A DNA stretch of 17,202 nt from JBKPFU01 sp046728975 (GCA_046728975.1 JBKPFU010000124.1:1-17202), one strand, 5' to 3'. Numbered from the stretch's first letter, positions 7,683 through 14,817 are shown. Program-made: numbers and translations. The notes: a model not told the origin generated them from the sequence alone.

Positions 7683-9124
7683 GCCTCCGCCCGCTGCATG
7701 CGCAGCGCCTCCCGCGCCACCTCGCGGTCGTCGAACGGCCGCTTCTCGCCGTTGATCTCCTGGTACGTCTCGTGCCCCTTTCCCGCGATCACGAACACGT
7801 CGCCGTCCTCCGCCAGCTCGATCGCCCACGCGATCGCCGCGCGTCGGTCCGGCTCGACCTCGACGGGGCCGCTCACGCCCTCGAGGATCTCGCTGATGAT
7901 CGCGTCCGGGTCCTCCGTCCTCGGGTTGTCCGAGGTCACGATCGCCACGTCGGCTAGCACGGAGGCAATCCGCCCCATCAGCGGCCGCTTGCCGCGATCA
8001 CGGTCGCCGCCGCAGCCGAAGACGCAGATGAGCCGCCGCTCGGTCAACTCACGGGCAGTGCGCAGCACGTTCTCGAGCGCGTCCGGTTTGTGCGAGTAGT
8101 CGACGAGAACCGTGAACGGCTGTCCCTCGTCGACCGGCTCGAGCCGGCCGGGGACGCCGCGAAGGTGCTCGACGCCTGCGGCAACCGCCTCGTCCGGCAG
8201 CTCGAGCAGGCGCGAAACCGCGACGGCCGCCAGGACGTTCTCGACGTTGAACCGCCCGCGCAGCCGCGTCGTCAGCGCGATCCCCGCGGCGCGCAGCGTC
8301 GCGCCGGCCGCGGAGAGCTCCAGCGCCTCCGGGCGCACGTCCGCGTCGTCGGCGAACCCAAACGTGACCAGAGGCTCGTGCCGCGACGCACGGAGGTCGT
8401 CGGCGAGGCGGCGGCCGTACGCGTCCCCGACGTTCACGGCCGCGGGCGGCCGGCGCTCGATGAAGAGCCGCCGCTTGGCGTCGAAGTAGCGCTCCATCGT
8501 CTCGTGGAAGTCGAGGTGGTCCTGGGTCAGGTTTGTGAACGCGAGCGCCGAGAAGCGAACACCGTCGAGACGGCCGAGCTCGGACCCGTGCGAGGTCGCC
8601 TCCATCGCGCAGCTCCTGTCTTCGGCGTCGACCATCTCCCGGAACGTGCGCTGGAGGTCGATCGCCTCGGGAGTCGTGCGGATCGCGGGCCGACGCTCGC
8701 CGCCGACGCGACTCTCGATCGTCCCGAGCAGGCCGGGCCGGAGACCCGCGGCGGCCAGGATCGCGTAGAGGATGAAGACCGTCGTCGTCTTGCCGTTCGT
8801 GCCGGTGACGCCCGCGATCTGGAGCTCCCGGGTGGGATCTTCATAGAAGGTGACGGCGGCCGGGCCCATTGCTCGACGCGCATCGGCGACGACGACCTGC
8901 GGAACGGCAAGCTCGAGCGGCCGCTCGACGACGAGCGCGACGGCGCCGCGCTCGACCGCGTCCGCCGCGAAGTCGTGCCCGTCGGCCCGCTCCCCCGGCA
9001 CGCAGAAGAAGAGCGCGCCCGGCTCGACCGCGCGTGCGTCGTAGGCGAGGTCGCGAACCTCAGTCGGAGCGCCGCCTACGACGTCGATCGGAGCGAGCGC
9101 TGCGCTGAGGCGCTCCAGATCCAT
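7679..9124 (-). CDS. murE: UDP-MurNAc-L-Ala-D-Glu--meso-DAP ligase MurE
   Basis: MurE adds the third stem-peptide residue. The 481-residue protein shows VTGTNGKTTT (106-115), TTPEAIDLQ (150-158), MEATSHGSELGRLDG (174-188), FTNLTQDHLDFH, DAKRR with the Lys expected to be carbamylated (about 217), FNVENVLAA, VDYSHKPDAL (341-350), CGGDRDRGKRP and TSDNPRTEDP. The DNPR tetrad (399-402) is the established mark of meso-diaminopimelate specificity. The ATG start follows a 40-nt gap after ftsI, with only a weak G-rich ribosome site. The stop overlaps murF (GTGA). Confidence 0.96.
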   Translation of the reverse strand: MDLERLSAALAPIDVVGGAPTEVRDLAYDARAVEPGALFFCVPGERADGHDFAADAVERGAVALVVERPLELAVPQVVVADARRAMGPAAVTFYEDPTRELQIAGVTGTNGKTTTVFILYAILAAAGLRPGLLGTIESRVGGERRPAIRTTPEAIDLQRTFREMVDAEDRSCAMEATSHGSELGRLDGVRFSALAFTNLTQDHLDFHETMERYFDAKRRLFIERRPPAAVNVGDAYGRRLADDLRASRHEPLVTFGFADDADVRPEALELSAAGATLRAAGIALTTRLRGRFNVENVLAAVAVSRLLELPDEAVAAGVEHLRGVPGRLEPVDEGQPFTVLVDYSHKPDALENVLRTARELTERRLICVFGCGGDRDRGKRPLMGRIASVLADVAIVTSDNPRTEDPDAIISEILEGVSGPVEVEPDRRAAIAWAIELAEDGDVFVIAGKGHETYQEINGEKRPFDDREVAREALRMQRAEA

Positions 9125-9164
9125 CGCGGCCCGAGTCTAGCCTCGCGACCGGAAGCTCCCGTCG

Positions 9165-10826
9165 TTACCCCGCGTCCGGGGGGACCTCGAGGTACTGGAG
9201 GCAGAACTTGGCGATCTGCTGGAACGCAGGCGCGGCGACGACGCCGCCCCAGATCGCGCCGCGCGGCTCGTCAACGGTCACCAGCACGACGAGCCGCGGC
9301 CTCGTTGCCGGGACGAAGCCGACGAACGAGGCGACGTAGCGCGAGTCGGAGTAGCCGCCGTGCGCGTCCGGCTTTGCGGCCGTCCCCGTCTTGCCGGCAA
9401 CGTAGTAACCCGGGATCGCCGCCGCGGTCCCCGTTCCCTCGCGCACGACGTTCTTGAGCATCGACACGAGCTGAGACGCGACCAGCGGCGAGACCAGCTG
9501 CCGCCGCGGCTGGCGCTTCGGCGGCTGCGTCCCAACGTGGTCGATGAGATGCGGCCGCACCCAGACGCCGCCGTTCGCGATCGCAGCGTAGGCCGCGGCC
9601 ATCTGCACCGGAGTGACGGCGATCCCCTGGCCGATCGGGACGTTCCCGATCGTCGAGCCCGACCAGTAGGACGGCAGGATGCCCCGCGATTCGCCCGGAA
9701 AGTCGATCCCCGTCCGGCGGCCGAAGCCGAAGCGCGAGATCCACTCTTGCAGCCGTTCGCGGCCCAGTTTCTGGGCAAGCGTGATCGCGCCGACGTTCGA
9801 CGACTGCGACAGGATGCGCGCGACGCTCATCGTCTCCGTCCCGCGCGGCTCGGCGTCGTGAATCTTCCGGTCGGCGACCTGAATCTGGTACGGCAGTCGG
9901 AACGTCGACCATGGCGAAACGAGCCCGTCCGAGAGCGCCGCGGCGACGGTGACGAGCTTGAAGGTCGATCCCGGCTCGTACGTGTCGGTGACGGCGCGGT
10001 TGCGCTGGAGCACGCGCCACACGCCCGGAAACTGGTTCGCGTCGTACGTCGGCGCGACGGCCATCGCGAGCACGTCCCCCGTCCGGGGATCGAGCACGAT
10101 TGCCGATGCGCTCTTTGCCCTCCAATGCGTCACCGTGTCGCGCAGGACCGCCTCCGCGTTGGCCTGGATCGTATGGTCGAGCGTCAGCCAGAGATCGCTG
10201 CCCTCCCGCTCCGAGACGTCGTTGACGACCTCGAGCGCGCGGCCGAAAGGATCGCGCACGATCGTTTGGCTGCCGGCGCGCCCGCCAAGCTGCTTGTCGA
10301 TCGCCAGCTCGAGACCGGCCAGGCCGCGGTTGTCGATGCCTGCGTATCCGATGACCTGCGAGCCGACAGAGCGCTGCGGATAGAAGCGCCGCTCCTCGGG
10401 ATAGAAGCCCAGCCCGGCGAGTTTCTGCCGCGCGAGTCTCGCCGCCTTGACCGGGTCGGCCTTGCGCTCGATGTAGACGAATCCGCGCGAGCGGTCGGAG
10501 ATCTTGGCGTACACGTCCTGCTCGTCGAGCCCGAGCGCTTGCGCAACCGCGCGGGCAACTCGCTGCGGGCTCTTGACCTGGAGCGGGTCGGCGTAGACCG
10601 TCGTCGCCTGCTCTCCGATCGCGAGCTGAACGCCGCTGCGGTCGTAGATCGTGCCCCGCGGCGCCGGGATGTCGACCTTCTGACGGTGCTGCGTCGCCGC
10701 CAGCTTCGACAGCGACTGCGCCCGGACGCCCTGGAGCCAGGCCGCTCGGAGGAATGCCGCGGCGAAGACGGCCGCGAAGACGGCGATGAGGAGGCGAATC
10801 CTGCGGTTCGCGAGCCTCCCGCTCAC
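9165..10826 (-). CDS. ftsI: Septal penicillin-binding protein FtsI/PBP3 (class B transpeptidase)
   Basis: This is the D,D-transpeptidase that crosslinks septal peptidoglycan as FtsW's partner. The 553 residues comprise a short cytoplasmic N-terminus, one membrane anchor (about 11-29), the class B pedestal domain starting with RGTIYDRSG (57-65), and a penicillin-binding domain. Active-site motifs are complete: EPGSTFK with nucleophile S287 and K290, SSN (342-344) and KTGT (479-482). NVPIGQGIAVTPVQMAAAYA is typical of FtsI/PBP2. No PASTA repeats follow, unlike some actinobacterial and Firmicutes PBPs. The GTG start overlaps the ftsL-like stop as GTGA. The product is a beta-lactam target. Confidence 0.96.
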   Translation of the reverse strand: MSGRLANRRIRLLIAVFAAVFAAAFLRAAWLQGVRAQSLSKLAATQHRQKVDIPAPRGTIYDRSGVQLAIGEQATTVYADPLQVKSPQRVARAVAQALGLDEQDVYAKISDRSRGFVYIERKADPVKAARLARQKLAGLGFYPEERRFYPQRSVGSQVIGYAGIDNRGLAGLELAIDKQLGGRAGSQTIVRDPFGRALEVVNDVSEREGSDLWLTLDHTIQANAEAVLRDTVTHWRAKSASAIVLDPRTGDVLAMAVAPTYDANQFPGVWRVLQRNRAVTDTYEPGSTFKLVTVAAALSDGLVSPWSTFRLPYQIQVADRKIHDAEPRGTETMSVARILSQSSNVGAITLAQKLGRERLQEWISRFGFGRRTGIDFPGESRGILPSYWSGSTIGNVPIGQGIAVTPVQMAAAYAAIANGGVWVRPHLIDHVGTQPPKRQPRRQLVSPLVASQLVSMLKNVVREGTGTAAAIPGYYVAGKTGTAAKPDAHGGYSDSRYVASFVGFVPATRPRLVVLVTVDEPRGAIWGGVVAAPAFQQIAKFCLQYLEVPPDAG

Positions 10827-11203
10827 CGGCCCCGCGGGCTCAGGTGGACGAACGTCGTCGTGGGCGGCTCGACGAGGCCGTTGCGGCGCGCGAGGGCCTG
10901 GATGCGCGGCGATGCCGCCGCGCTCGACAGCTGCGACGCGATGACGGCGTTGCGCGCGCGCAGCTCCGTTCGTTCGGCGTTCAGGCGGTCGAGCCGAACA
11001 TTGAGGCGCAAGACCGTAACGTTTAGCGCTACGACGCCCGCAAGCAGGACACCGACGACCCCGATCCAGACGAGGCCGACCGCGACGCCGCGGCGCTGCC
11101 GCTTGCGCGGCCGCGCCGCCGGCTTGGGCCTCGGCCGTGGGCGTGGCCGCGACCGCCGAACGGCGGGCGGCGTGGCCGGAGCGGCGTCAGTCCAGGAGGC
11201 GAC
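10823..11203 (-). CDS. ftsL: FtsL-like divisome protein (start codon not identifiable)
   Basis: The gene lies between rsmH and ftsI, the standard ftsL position. The frame encodes a basic Pro/Arg-rich cytoplasmic segment (about residues 15-38), one membrane segment (about 39-60), a coiled-coil-prone stretch with LRLNVRLDRLNAERTEL, and a short tail containing ALARRNGLVEPP. This is the FtsL/DivIC layout; FtsL scaffolds FtsI and FtsW. There is no ATG, GTG or TTG between the rsmH stop and a TTG at 11011, which lies after the membrane segment. I set the start at GTC (11203) only because GAGGAGG lies 8 nt upstream. The frame is the same as rsmH, separated from it by one TGA plus GCC. The identity is a layout-based call, as FtsL is poorly conserved. 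Confidence 0.78.
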   Translation of the reverse strand, partial: VASWTDAAPATPPAVRRSRPRPRPRPKPAARPRKRQRRGVAVGLVWIGVVGVLLAGVVALNVTVLRLNVRLDRLNAERTELRARNAVIASQLSSAAASPRIQALARRNGLVEPPTTTFVHLSPRGR

Positions 11204-11206
11204 GGC

Positions 11207-12172
11207 TCAGCCCTCCTCGGCCTTGACCGCGGCGCGCAGCCGGGCCGACGAAGCACGAGGATTCGCTGCCGTCTCCGCCGGCGTCGGCTTGATCGCCTTC
11301 CGCGTCAGCGCTCTCAGCACCGGCTGCTTGCCGCAGACGCAGACGGGGAAGTCCGGCGGGCAGACACAGCCCTTCTCCTGGGCCTTCAGGTAGCGCTTGA
11401 CGATCCGGTCCTCGAGCGAATGGAAGCTGATCACCGCTAGGCGGCCGCCCGGCTTCAGCAGCTCCACCGCGGCGGGAAGGGCGTCTTCGAGGGCGCCCAG
11501 CTCGTCGTTGACGGCAATCCGCAGCGCCTGGAAGACGCGCTTCGCTGGGTGTCCGTCGCCGAAGCGCGCCGGCGCCGGCAAAGCGCTCTTGATAGTCTCG
11601 ACGAGCTCGCCGGTGCGCTCGAGCGGAGCCTGCTTGCGACGCCGCACGATCGCGCGCGCAATCTGGCGCGCGTAGCGCTCCTCGCCGTACTCGCGGAAGA
11701 TCCGCGTCAGCTCGCGCTCGGGCGTCGTGTTCACGAGCTCGCGCGCGGAGACGTCTTCGGAGGGGTCCATCCGCATATCGAGCGGCGCGTCGACGGCATA
11801 CGAGAAGCCCCGCTCCGGACGGTCGATCTGCATGCTCGAGACACCGAGGTCGAACAGCACCGCGTCGGCGCGCAGACCGTTGTCGGCGAGCTGCTCGAGG
11901 ATGAGCGAGAACTCGCCTCGCAGAAACCGGCCCTGAAGCTGGGTCCGCCGCTGGAACCGCTCGAAGTGCGGGCGCACGCTCGCGTCTCGATCGATCGCGA
12001 TGTAGCGCCCACGCCCGCGCATGTCGGCGGCGAGAACTGCGGCGTGGCCACCCGCGCCGAAGGTGGCGTCGAGGACCGTGTCGTCCGGGCGCACGGCGAG
12101 GAGCTGCCGGACCTCTTCTGCAAGGACCGGGACGTGATCAGTCTCGTTGGGTTGCAAGACGCTCGGCAACAT
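11207..12172 (-). CDS. rsmH: 16S rRNA (cytosine-1402-N4)-methyltransferase RsmH (MraW)
   Basis: RsmH methylates C1402 N4 in the decoding centre of 16S rRNA using SAM. The 321-residue protein contains HVPVLAEEV near the N-terminus, SAM-binding VLDATFGAGGHA (33-44), VLFDLGVSSMQIDRPERGFS, FQALRIAVNDEL and VISFHSLEDRIVKRYL. A Cys-rich CVCPPDFPVCVCGK and the family tail KPTPAE...NPRASSARLRA follow. The ATG at 12172 is chosen because GGGAG lies 8 nt upstream. It overlaps the mraZ end by 35 nt, and conserved sequence starts a few residues later. Frame upstream of it lies within mraZ and is not family-like. The stop is followed in frame by the ftsL-like gene. Confidence 0.96.
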   Translation of the reverse strand: MLPSVLQPNETDHVPVLAEEVRQLLAVRPDDTVLDATFGAGGHAAVLAADMRGRGRYIAIDRDASVRPHFERFQRRTQLQGRFLRGEFSLILEQLADNGLRADAVLFDLGVSSMQIDRPERGFSYAVDAPLDMRMDPSEDVSARELVNTTPERELTRIFREYGEERYARQIARAIVRRRKQAPLERTGELVETIKSALPAPARFGDGHPAKRVFQALRIAVNDELGALEDALPAAVELLKPGGRLAVISFHSLEDRIVKRYLKAQEKGCVCPPDFPVCVCGKQPVLRALTRKAIKPTPAETAANPRASSARLRAAVKAEEG

Positions 12173-12572
12173 GCTCAGCGCTCCCTTCGATCTCCTTGAG
12201 GTGCTCGCGCCAGGTGGCGCGATCCCAGATCTCGAGGTGGTCACGAATGCCGGCAACGACGACCTCTCGCCCGAGGCCGGCGTGCTGGGCAAGAGCCGCC
12301 GGGATCATCACGCGGCCCTGGCGATCGAGCTCCGCTTCGGCGGCGCCCGAGAAGAAGAACCGCTGCATCACACGCCCCTCCCGGCTGAGCGGGTCGAGCG
12401 TCCGGAGCCGGGACTCGACCGACTCTTCCCAGCCTTCGCGTGGGTACGCGTAGAGGCAGCCGTCCATCCCGCGTGTAACGACAAGCCCGCCGGCAAAAGC
12501 CTCGCGGAATCGCGCCGGTAGCGTGAGGCGGTTCTTCTCATCGATCGTATGCTCGTATTCGCCTAGCAGCAT
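12138..12572 (-). CDS. mraZ: Transcriptional regulator MraZ
   Basis: MraZ is a DNA-binding protein made of two AbrB-like half-domains. It usually forms a ring and represses or tunes the dcw operon from boxes in its own promoter. The 144-residue length is standard. The paired DxxxR motifs are clear: DEKNRLTLPARFR (11-23) and DRQGRVMIPAALA (83-95). It is the first gene of the minus-strand operon. The ATG at 12572 has no good Shine-Dalgarno. The repeated GTGG boxes end 2 nt before it, so the leader must be very short if the proposed promoter is right. The end overlaps rsmH by 35 nt. Confidence 0.97.
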   Translation of the reverse strand: MLLGEYEHTIDEKNRLTLPARFREAFAGGLVVTRGMDGCLYAYPREGWEESVESRLRTLDPLSREGRVMQRFFFSGAAEAELDRQGRVMIPAALAQHAGLGREVVVAGIRDHLEIWDRATWREHLKEIEGSAEHVAERLATQRD

Positions 12573-12574
12573 CG

Positions 12575-12609
12575 CCCACTTCGCCCCACTCTAAACCACA
12601 ATTCCCCAC
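12575..12609 (-). promoter_or_regulatory. MraZ operator: four GTGGK boxes at exact 10-bp spacing
   Basis: Read on the minus strand, the boxes are GTGGG (12605-12609), GTGGT (12595-12599), GTGGG (12585-12589) and GTGGG (12575-12579), each separated by 5 nt. This matches the established MraZ-binding pattern of direct repeats one helical turn apart upstream of mraZ. The array runs to 2 nt before the mraZ start and overlaps the proposed -10, so bound MraZ should block transcription. It also lies between the divergent mraZ and sigma-factor genes. Confidence 0.85.
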
Positions 12610-12616
12610 AACGCAA
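12588..12616 (-). promoter_or_regulatory. Candidate sigma70-type promoter of the dcw operon
   Basis: On the minus strand TTGCGT (12611-12616) is followed by a 17-nt spacer and TAGAGT (12588-12593). The spacing is ideal and the -10 keeps the first T, second A and last T. Both spacer and -10 are interleaved with the MraZ boxes. Transcription would start only about 5-10 nt before the mraZ ATG. This is inference from sequence only. Confidence 0.45.
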
Positions 12617-12669
12617 CACTTTCTAACCCGCGTCTCACAGGTGGACGCGCCGCCGCGTTTCCGCAGAAG

Positions 12670-13131
12670 ATGGAGCCGATGCGCGTGCCGCCGTTCGAGC
12701 GCTTCTACCTTGCGCACCGAGACGAGGTTCTCGCGCGCGTGAGGAGCCTCGTGGGCCGCGACCGTGCCGAGGACGCGTTCCAGGAAACGTTCCTGCGCGC
12801 GTTGCGCGCCTATCCCAAGCTGCGCCACGGGCGCAACCTGCGTGCTTGGGTGCTGACGATCGCGACCAGGGTCTCGATTGACGTGCTTCGAAAGGACCGG
12901 CCGTCCGGCGAGCTGCCGGATCTTGCGGTCGAGGACGCACGGCCGGCGTACGCGGAGCTCGAGCATCTCGCCGCGGATCTGCCGGCCAAGGAGCGGGCGG
13001 CGGTCGTGCTTCGCTACGGCTACGAGCTGGAGTACGCCGACATCGCCGCCGCGCTCGGCTCCAGCGAGGAGGCGGCCAGGCAGGCCGCTTCCACCGGAGT
13101 CCGCCGCCTGCGAAGGAAGGAGAGCAAATGA
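12670..13131 (+). CDS. ECF-type RNA polymerase sigma factor
   Basis: The 153-residue protein has only sigma regions 2 and 4, as in ECF (group 4) sigma factors. Region 2 spans about residues 9-76, with DRAEDAFQETFLRALRAY and LRAWVLTIATRVSIDVLRK. Region 4 spans about 100-148, with LPAKERAAVVLRYGYELEYADIAAALG and a helix-turn-helix. An acidic linker joins them. A start at 12670 or at the in-frame ATG 12679 is possible. It is divergent from mraZ, with about 100 nt between starts. Its stop overlaps the ogt start as ATGA. No zinc-finger anti-sigma gene is adjacent, so its control is unclear; coupling to ogt suggests an alkylation or DNA-stress regulon, which is inference. Confidence 0.88.
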   Translation: MEPMRVPPFERFYLAHRDEVLARVRSLVGRDRAEDAFQETFLRALRAYPKLRHGRNLRAWVLTIATRVSIDVLRKDRPSGELPDLAVEDARPAYAELEHLAADLPAKERAAVVLRYGYELEYADIAAALGSSEEAARQAASTGVRRLRRKESK

Positions 13132-13694
13132 CAGTCTCGACCGAGCTCGACGGCCGCTTCCGCGAAGCAGCCGCCGCCGAAGGGCTGCTCGACATCGCCT
13201 ACGACCTGGTGGACTCACCGCTCGGGTCGCTGTTCGTGGCGGTGTCCGACGGCGGCCTCTGCGTGATCGACTACGACGCGGAGCCCGAGCGCGAGGAGGA
13301 GCGGCTGGCACGGGAGTTCGGGGCGCGCGTGCTCCGCAGCGCCCGCCCCGTCGATGACGTCCGCCGCCAGCTCGCGTCGTACTTCGAGGGGAACCGCCAC
13401 GACTTCGACCTCGACGTCGACCTTCGGCTCGCGCGTGACTTCGGGCAGCGCGTCCTCGCCGAGCTCCGGCGGGTGCCGTACGGCGAGACCACGACCTACG
13501 GCACGCTGGCGGCCCGCGCCGGCCACCCGCGCGCTGCGAGGGCGGTGGGCTCGGTGATGAACCGCAACCCGGTCCCGATCGTCGTGCCGTGTCACCGCGT
13601 CGTCGGAGCGGGCGGCTCGCTCGTCGGCTACGCCGGCGGCTTGGAGCGAAAGCTCGCGCTGCTGCGGCTGGAGGGTGCACTGCCGGCTGCTTGA
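13128..13694 (+). CDS. ogt: Methylated-DNA--protein-cysteine S-methyltransferase (Ogt/MGMT)
   Basis: The protein repairs O6-alkylguanine by irreversible transfer of the alkyl group to its own Cys. The 188 residues have an N-terminal RNase H-like part (about 25-95) and the DNA-binding domain with VPYGETTTYGTLAARAG (116-132), RAVGSVMNRNP (138-148) and active-site IVVPCHRVVG with C155. An unusual extension of about 25 residues, rich in Ala and acidic residues, precedes the usual start SPLGSL. The ATG overlaps the sigma-factor stop and has AAGGAG 5 nt upstream (13117-13122), so the start is well supported. It lacks an Ada-type regulatory domain. Confidence 0.95.
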   Translation: MTVSTELDGRFREAAAAEGLLDIAYDLVDSPLGSLFVAVSDGGLCVIDYDAEPEREEERLAREFGARVLRSARPVDDVRRQLASYFEGNRHDFDLDVDLRLARDFGQRVLAELRRVPYGETTTYGTLAARAGHPRAARAVGSVMNRNPVPIVVPCHRVVGAGGSLVGYAGGLERKLALLRLEGALPAA

Positions 13695-13748
13695 AGAATC
13701 GCGTCGATCCGCCGATAAGGGCATGGCACCCGTGAGTCAGGAGGATCG

Positions 13749-14168
13749 ATGAAACGCTACGCAGTTCTGGTTGCCTTCGCCGTGCTGGCGATCGCGGTTC
13801 CGTTCGCCCAGAGCTCGCCGACCGGCACGCCGCAGCGGCTGGCGAAGCTCGAGAAGCAGGTGCACACGCTTCGGGCGCAGATGAAGAACGTCCGCGCGCA
13901 GGTCGCCTGCGTCAACGGCGCGGCTGCCGTGTCGTCGTACGGCGTGCCGGCGAGCGGCGAGGGCTACGTCTACCGGCGGCCGGGGACGCCGTCGCCGAGC
14001 GACATCGTCACGACGGCGCTCGACTTCACGCAGCAGGGAGAAGCCCCGCAGATTCTTGTCGCCTCGGTGAACCGCAAATGCGTCGCGTCGCGCGCCTCGT
14101 TCGCGGTGGGCGCCCGCAAGCGCACGGCTGCCAAGGTCCCGCTGCTTCGCCTTCGCGCATCTCGTTAG
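13749..14168 (+). CDS. Small secreted coiled-coil protein, unknown function
   Basis: The 139-residue product starts with a signal peptide (MKRYAVLVAFAVLAIAVPFAQ, cleavage probably near AQS). A short coiled-coil-prone stretch with RLAKLEKQVHTLRAQMK (about 30-50) follows, then a C-terminal region with two Cys (ACV and KCV) that may pair. AGGAGG at 13739-13744 lies 4 nt before the ATG, so expression is well supported. I recognise no domain. The layout matches the next gene (signal peptide, short coiled coil, small Cys-containing tail), suggesting two related exported proteins. A hairpin terminator follows at 14178. Confidence 0.7.
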   Translation: MKRYAVLVAFAVLAIAVPFAQSSPTGTPQRLAKLEKQVHTLRAQMKNVRAQVACVNGAAAVSSYGVPASGEGYVYRRPGTPSPSDIVTTALDFTQQGEAPQILVASVNRKCVASRASFAVGARKRTAAKVPLLRLRASR

Positions 14169-14177
14169 CCTCATCCG

Positions 14178-14204
14178 GAAGGGGCGGTGACCTACCGCCC
14201 CTTC
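14178..14204 (+). terminator. Terminator-like hairpin
   Basis: A perfect 11-bp stem, GAAGGGGCGGT (14178-14188) against ACCGCCCCTTC (14194-14204), with a 5-nt loop begins 10 nt after the upstream stop. Only a weak T-containing tail follows (ACGTTCCTGTG), as is common in high-GC actinobacteria. Confidence 0.7.
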
Positions 14205-14258
14205 ACGTTCCTGTGATATACGAGGTTCAGGAACGGGGTCTCTCCAGAGGAGGCAATG

Positions 14259-14645
14259 ATGAGGCGAGTCGCGATCGCCGTACTGAGTCTCGTTTTCGTA
14301 CTTTCGCTGGCTGCGCCGGCGGCGACCGCAGCCACGCCGTCGCCGAAGAGGATGGCCGCGCAGATCCGGACGCTTCAGAAGCAGGTGAAGGCGCTCCAGC
14401 GGCAGGTCACACAGGCCCGCCAGGGCGTTGCCGCCGCGCTCGTGTACGGCGGTTGCCTCACCGCCGCGACCGCCGACGCATTCCAGGGCACCTGGAGCGC
14501 GATCGACACGCAGAAGCCGCCCGCGATCTTCGGGCCGCAGACGCAGGTGAACGACCACCAGCTCTGCCAGACGCTCGGCATCAGGCGGGCTCCGAATCAG
14601 GCCACGACGGCGGTCTTCGGCTCGCTGCTGCAGCTGTTCGCCTAG
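14259..14645 (+). CDS. Small secreted coiled-coil protein, paralog-like to the previous gene
   Basis: The 128-residue product has a signal peptide (cleavage near APAATAATP), a coiled-coil-prone stretch with MAAQIRTLQKQVKALQRQV (about 33-52), and a tail with two Cys (GGC and LCQ). The two ATG codons at 14256 and 14259 are tandem. The second is preferred because GAGGAGG (14247-14253) lies 5 nt upstream of it against 2 nt for the first. The layout and the K/R-L-x-K-Q-V heptad style are shared with the gene at 13749, but sequence identity is low. No domain is recognised. The stop sits 4 nt before the response-regulator relic. Confidence 0.68.
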   Translation: MRRVAIAVLSLVFVLSLAAPAATAATPSPKRMAAQIRTLQKQVKALQRQVTQARQGVAAALVYGGCLTAATADAFQGTWSAIDTQKPPAIFGPQTQVNDHQLCQTLGIRRAPNQATTAVFGSLLQLFA

Positions 14646-14649
14646 CGAA

Positions 14650-14687
14650 TTAGCTGTCGAGAAGCCGGTAGCCGACGCCCCAGAGGT
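14650..14687 (-). pseudogene. Relic of a response-regulator 3' end
   Basis: On the minus strand this reads NLWGVGYRLLDS followed by TAA, matching the last codons NVWGVGYRLLDN and TGA of the response regulator at the right edge. Upstream codons (QPPS and beyond) no longer resemble a winged helix, and no start is present. It is either the residue of a deleted paralog or the far copy of an insertion duplication. Confidence 0.7.
14660..14684. repeat. 25-bp perfect direct repeat, copy 1 (copy 2 at 16954-16978)
   Basis: The 25 bases are identical at the two places and in the same orientation. The flanks keep partial identity: after one mismatch GTTG is shared on the right, and scattered matches continue on the left. 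The repeat lies in the conserved WGVGYRLL codons, so paralogy could explain part of it. A perfect match across third positions is nevertheless notable. Confidence 0.8.
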
Positions 14688-14761
14688 TGGAAGGGGGTTG
14701 TCGGCCGCTGCTGCAAGGTGGCGGAAGACGGCTTGGCTACTACGTTTCCGGTGGCTCCAGG

Positions 14762-14807
14762 GCTTGGCCAAGCGATCCCTTTAGGCGTTTGGGCACGGAT
14801 TGGGCAC
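14762..14807. repeat. 12-bp palindrome and tandem TTGGGCAC repeats
   Basis: GCTTGGCCAAGC is a perfect palindrome at 14762-14773. TTGGGCAC occurs at 14789-14796 and again at 14800-14807, one helical turn (11 bp) apart. They could be a protein-binding site, for example a repressor or recombinase arm site, beside the relic. The function is unproven. Confidence 0.4.
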
Positions 14808-14817
14808 TAGGTAGGGC

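Noticed and set aside
7683..7829. Upstream extension of MurF from an ATG inside murE
   Set aside because: Gly/Arg-rich translation of the murE 3' end; the GTG at 7682 with GTGA overlap fits the family start.
9360..11393. Plus-strand open frame of 677 codons across ftsI, ftsL and part of rsmH
   Set aside because: Antisense shadow of well-supported genes; composition is Arg/Asp/Leu-rich with no motif or ribosome site.
12538..13680. Long minus-strand open frame (380 codons) antisense to the sigma factor and ogt
   Set aside because: Arg/Ser/Pro-rich, motif-free translation typical of antisense frames in GC-rich DNA; the plus strand encodes two clear families with ribosome sites.
13695..13748. 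Possible riboswitch-like leader before the secreted protein (GATAAGGGCATGGCACCCG)
   Set aside because: Too short, and it does not match any riboswitch consensus I know; only the AGGAGG ribosome site is supported.
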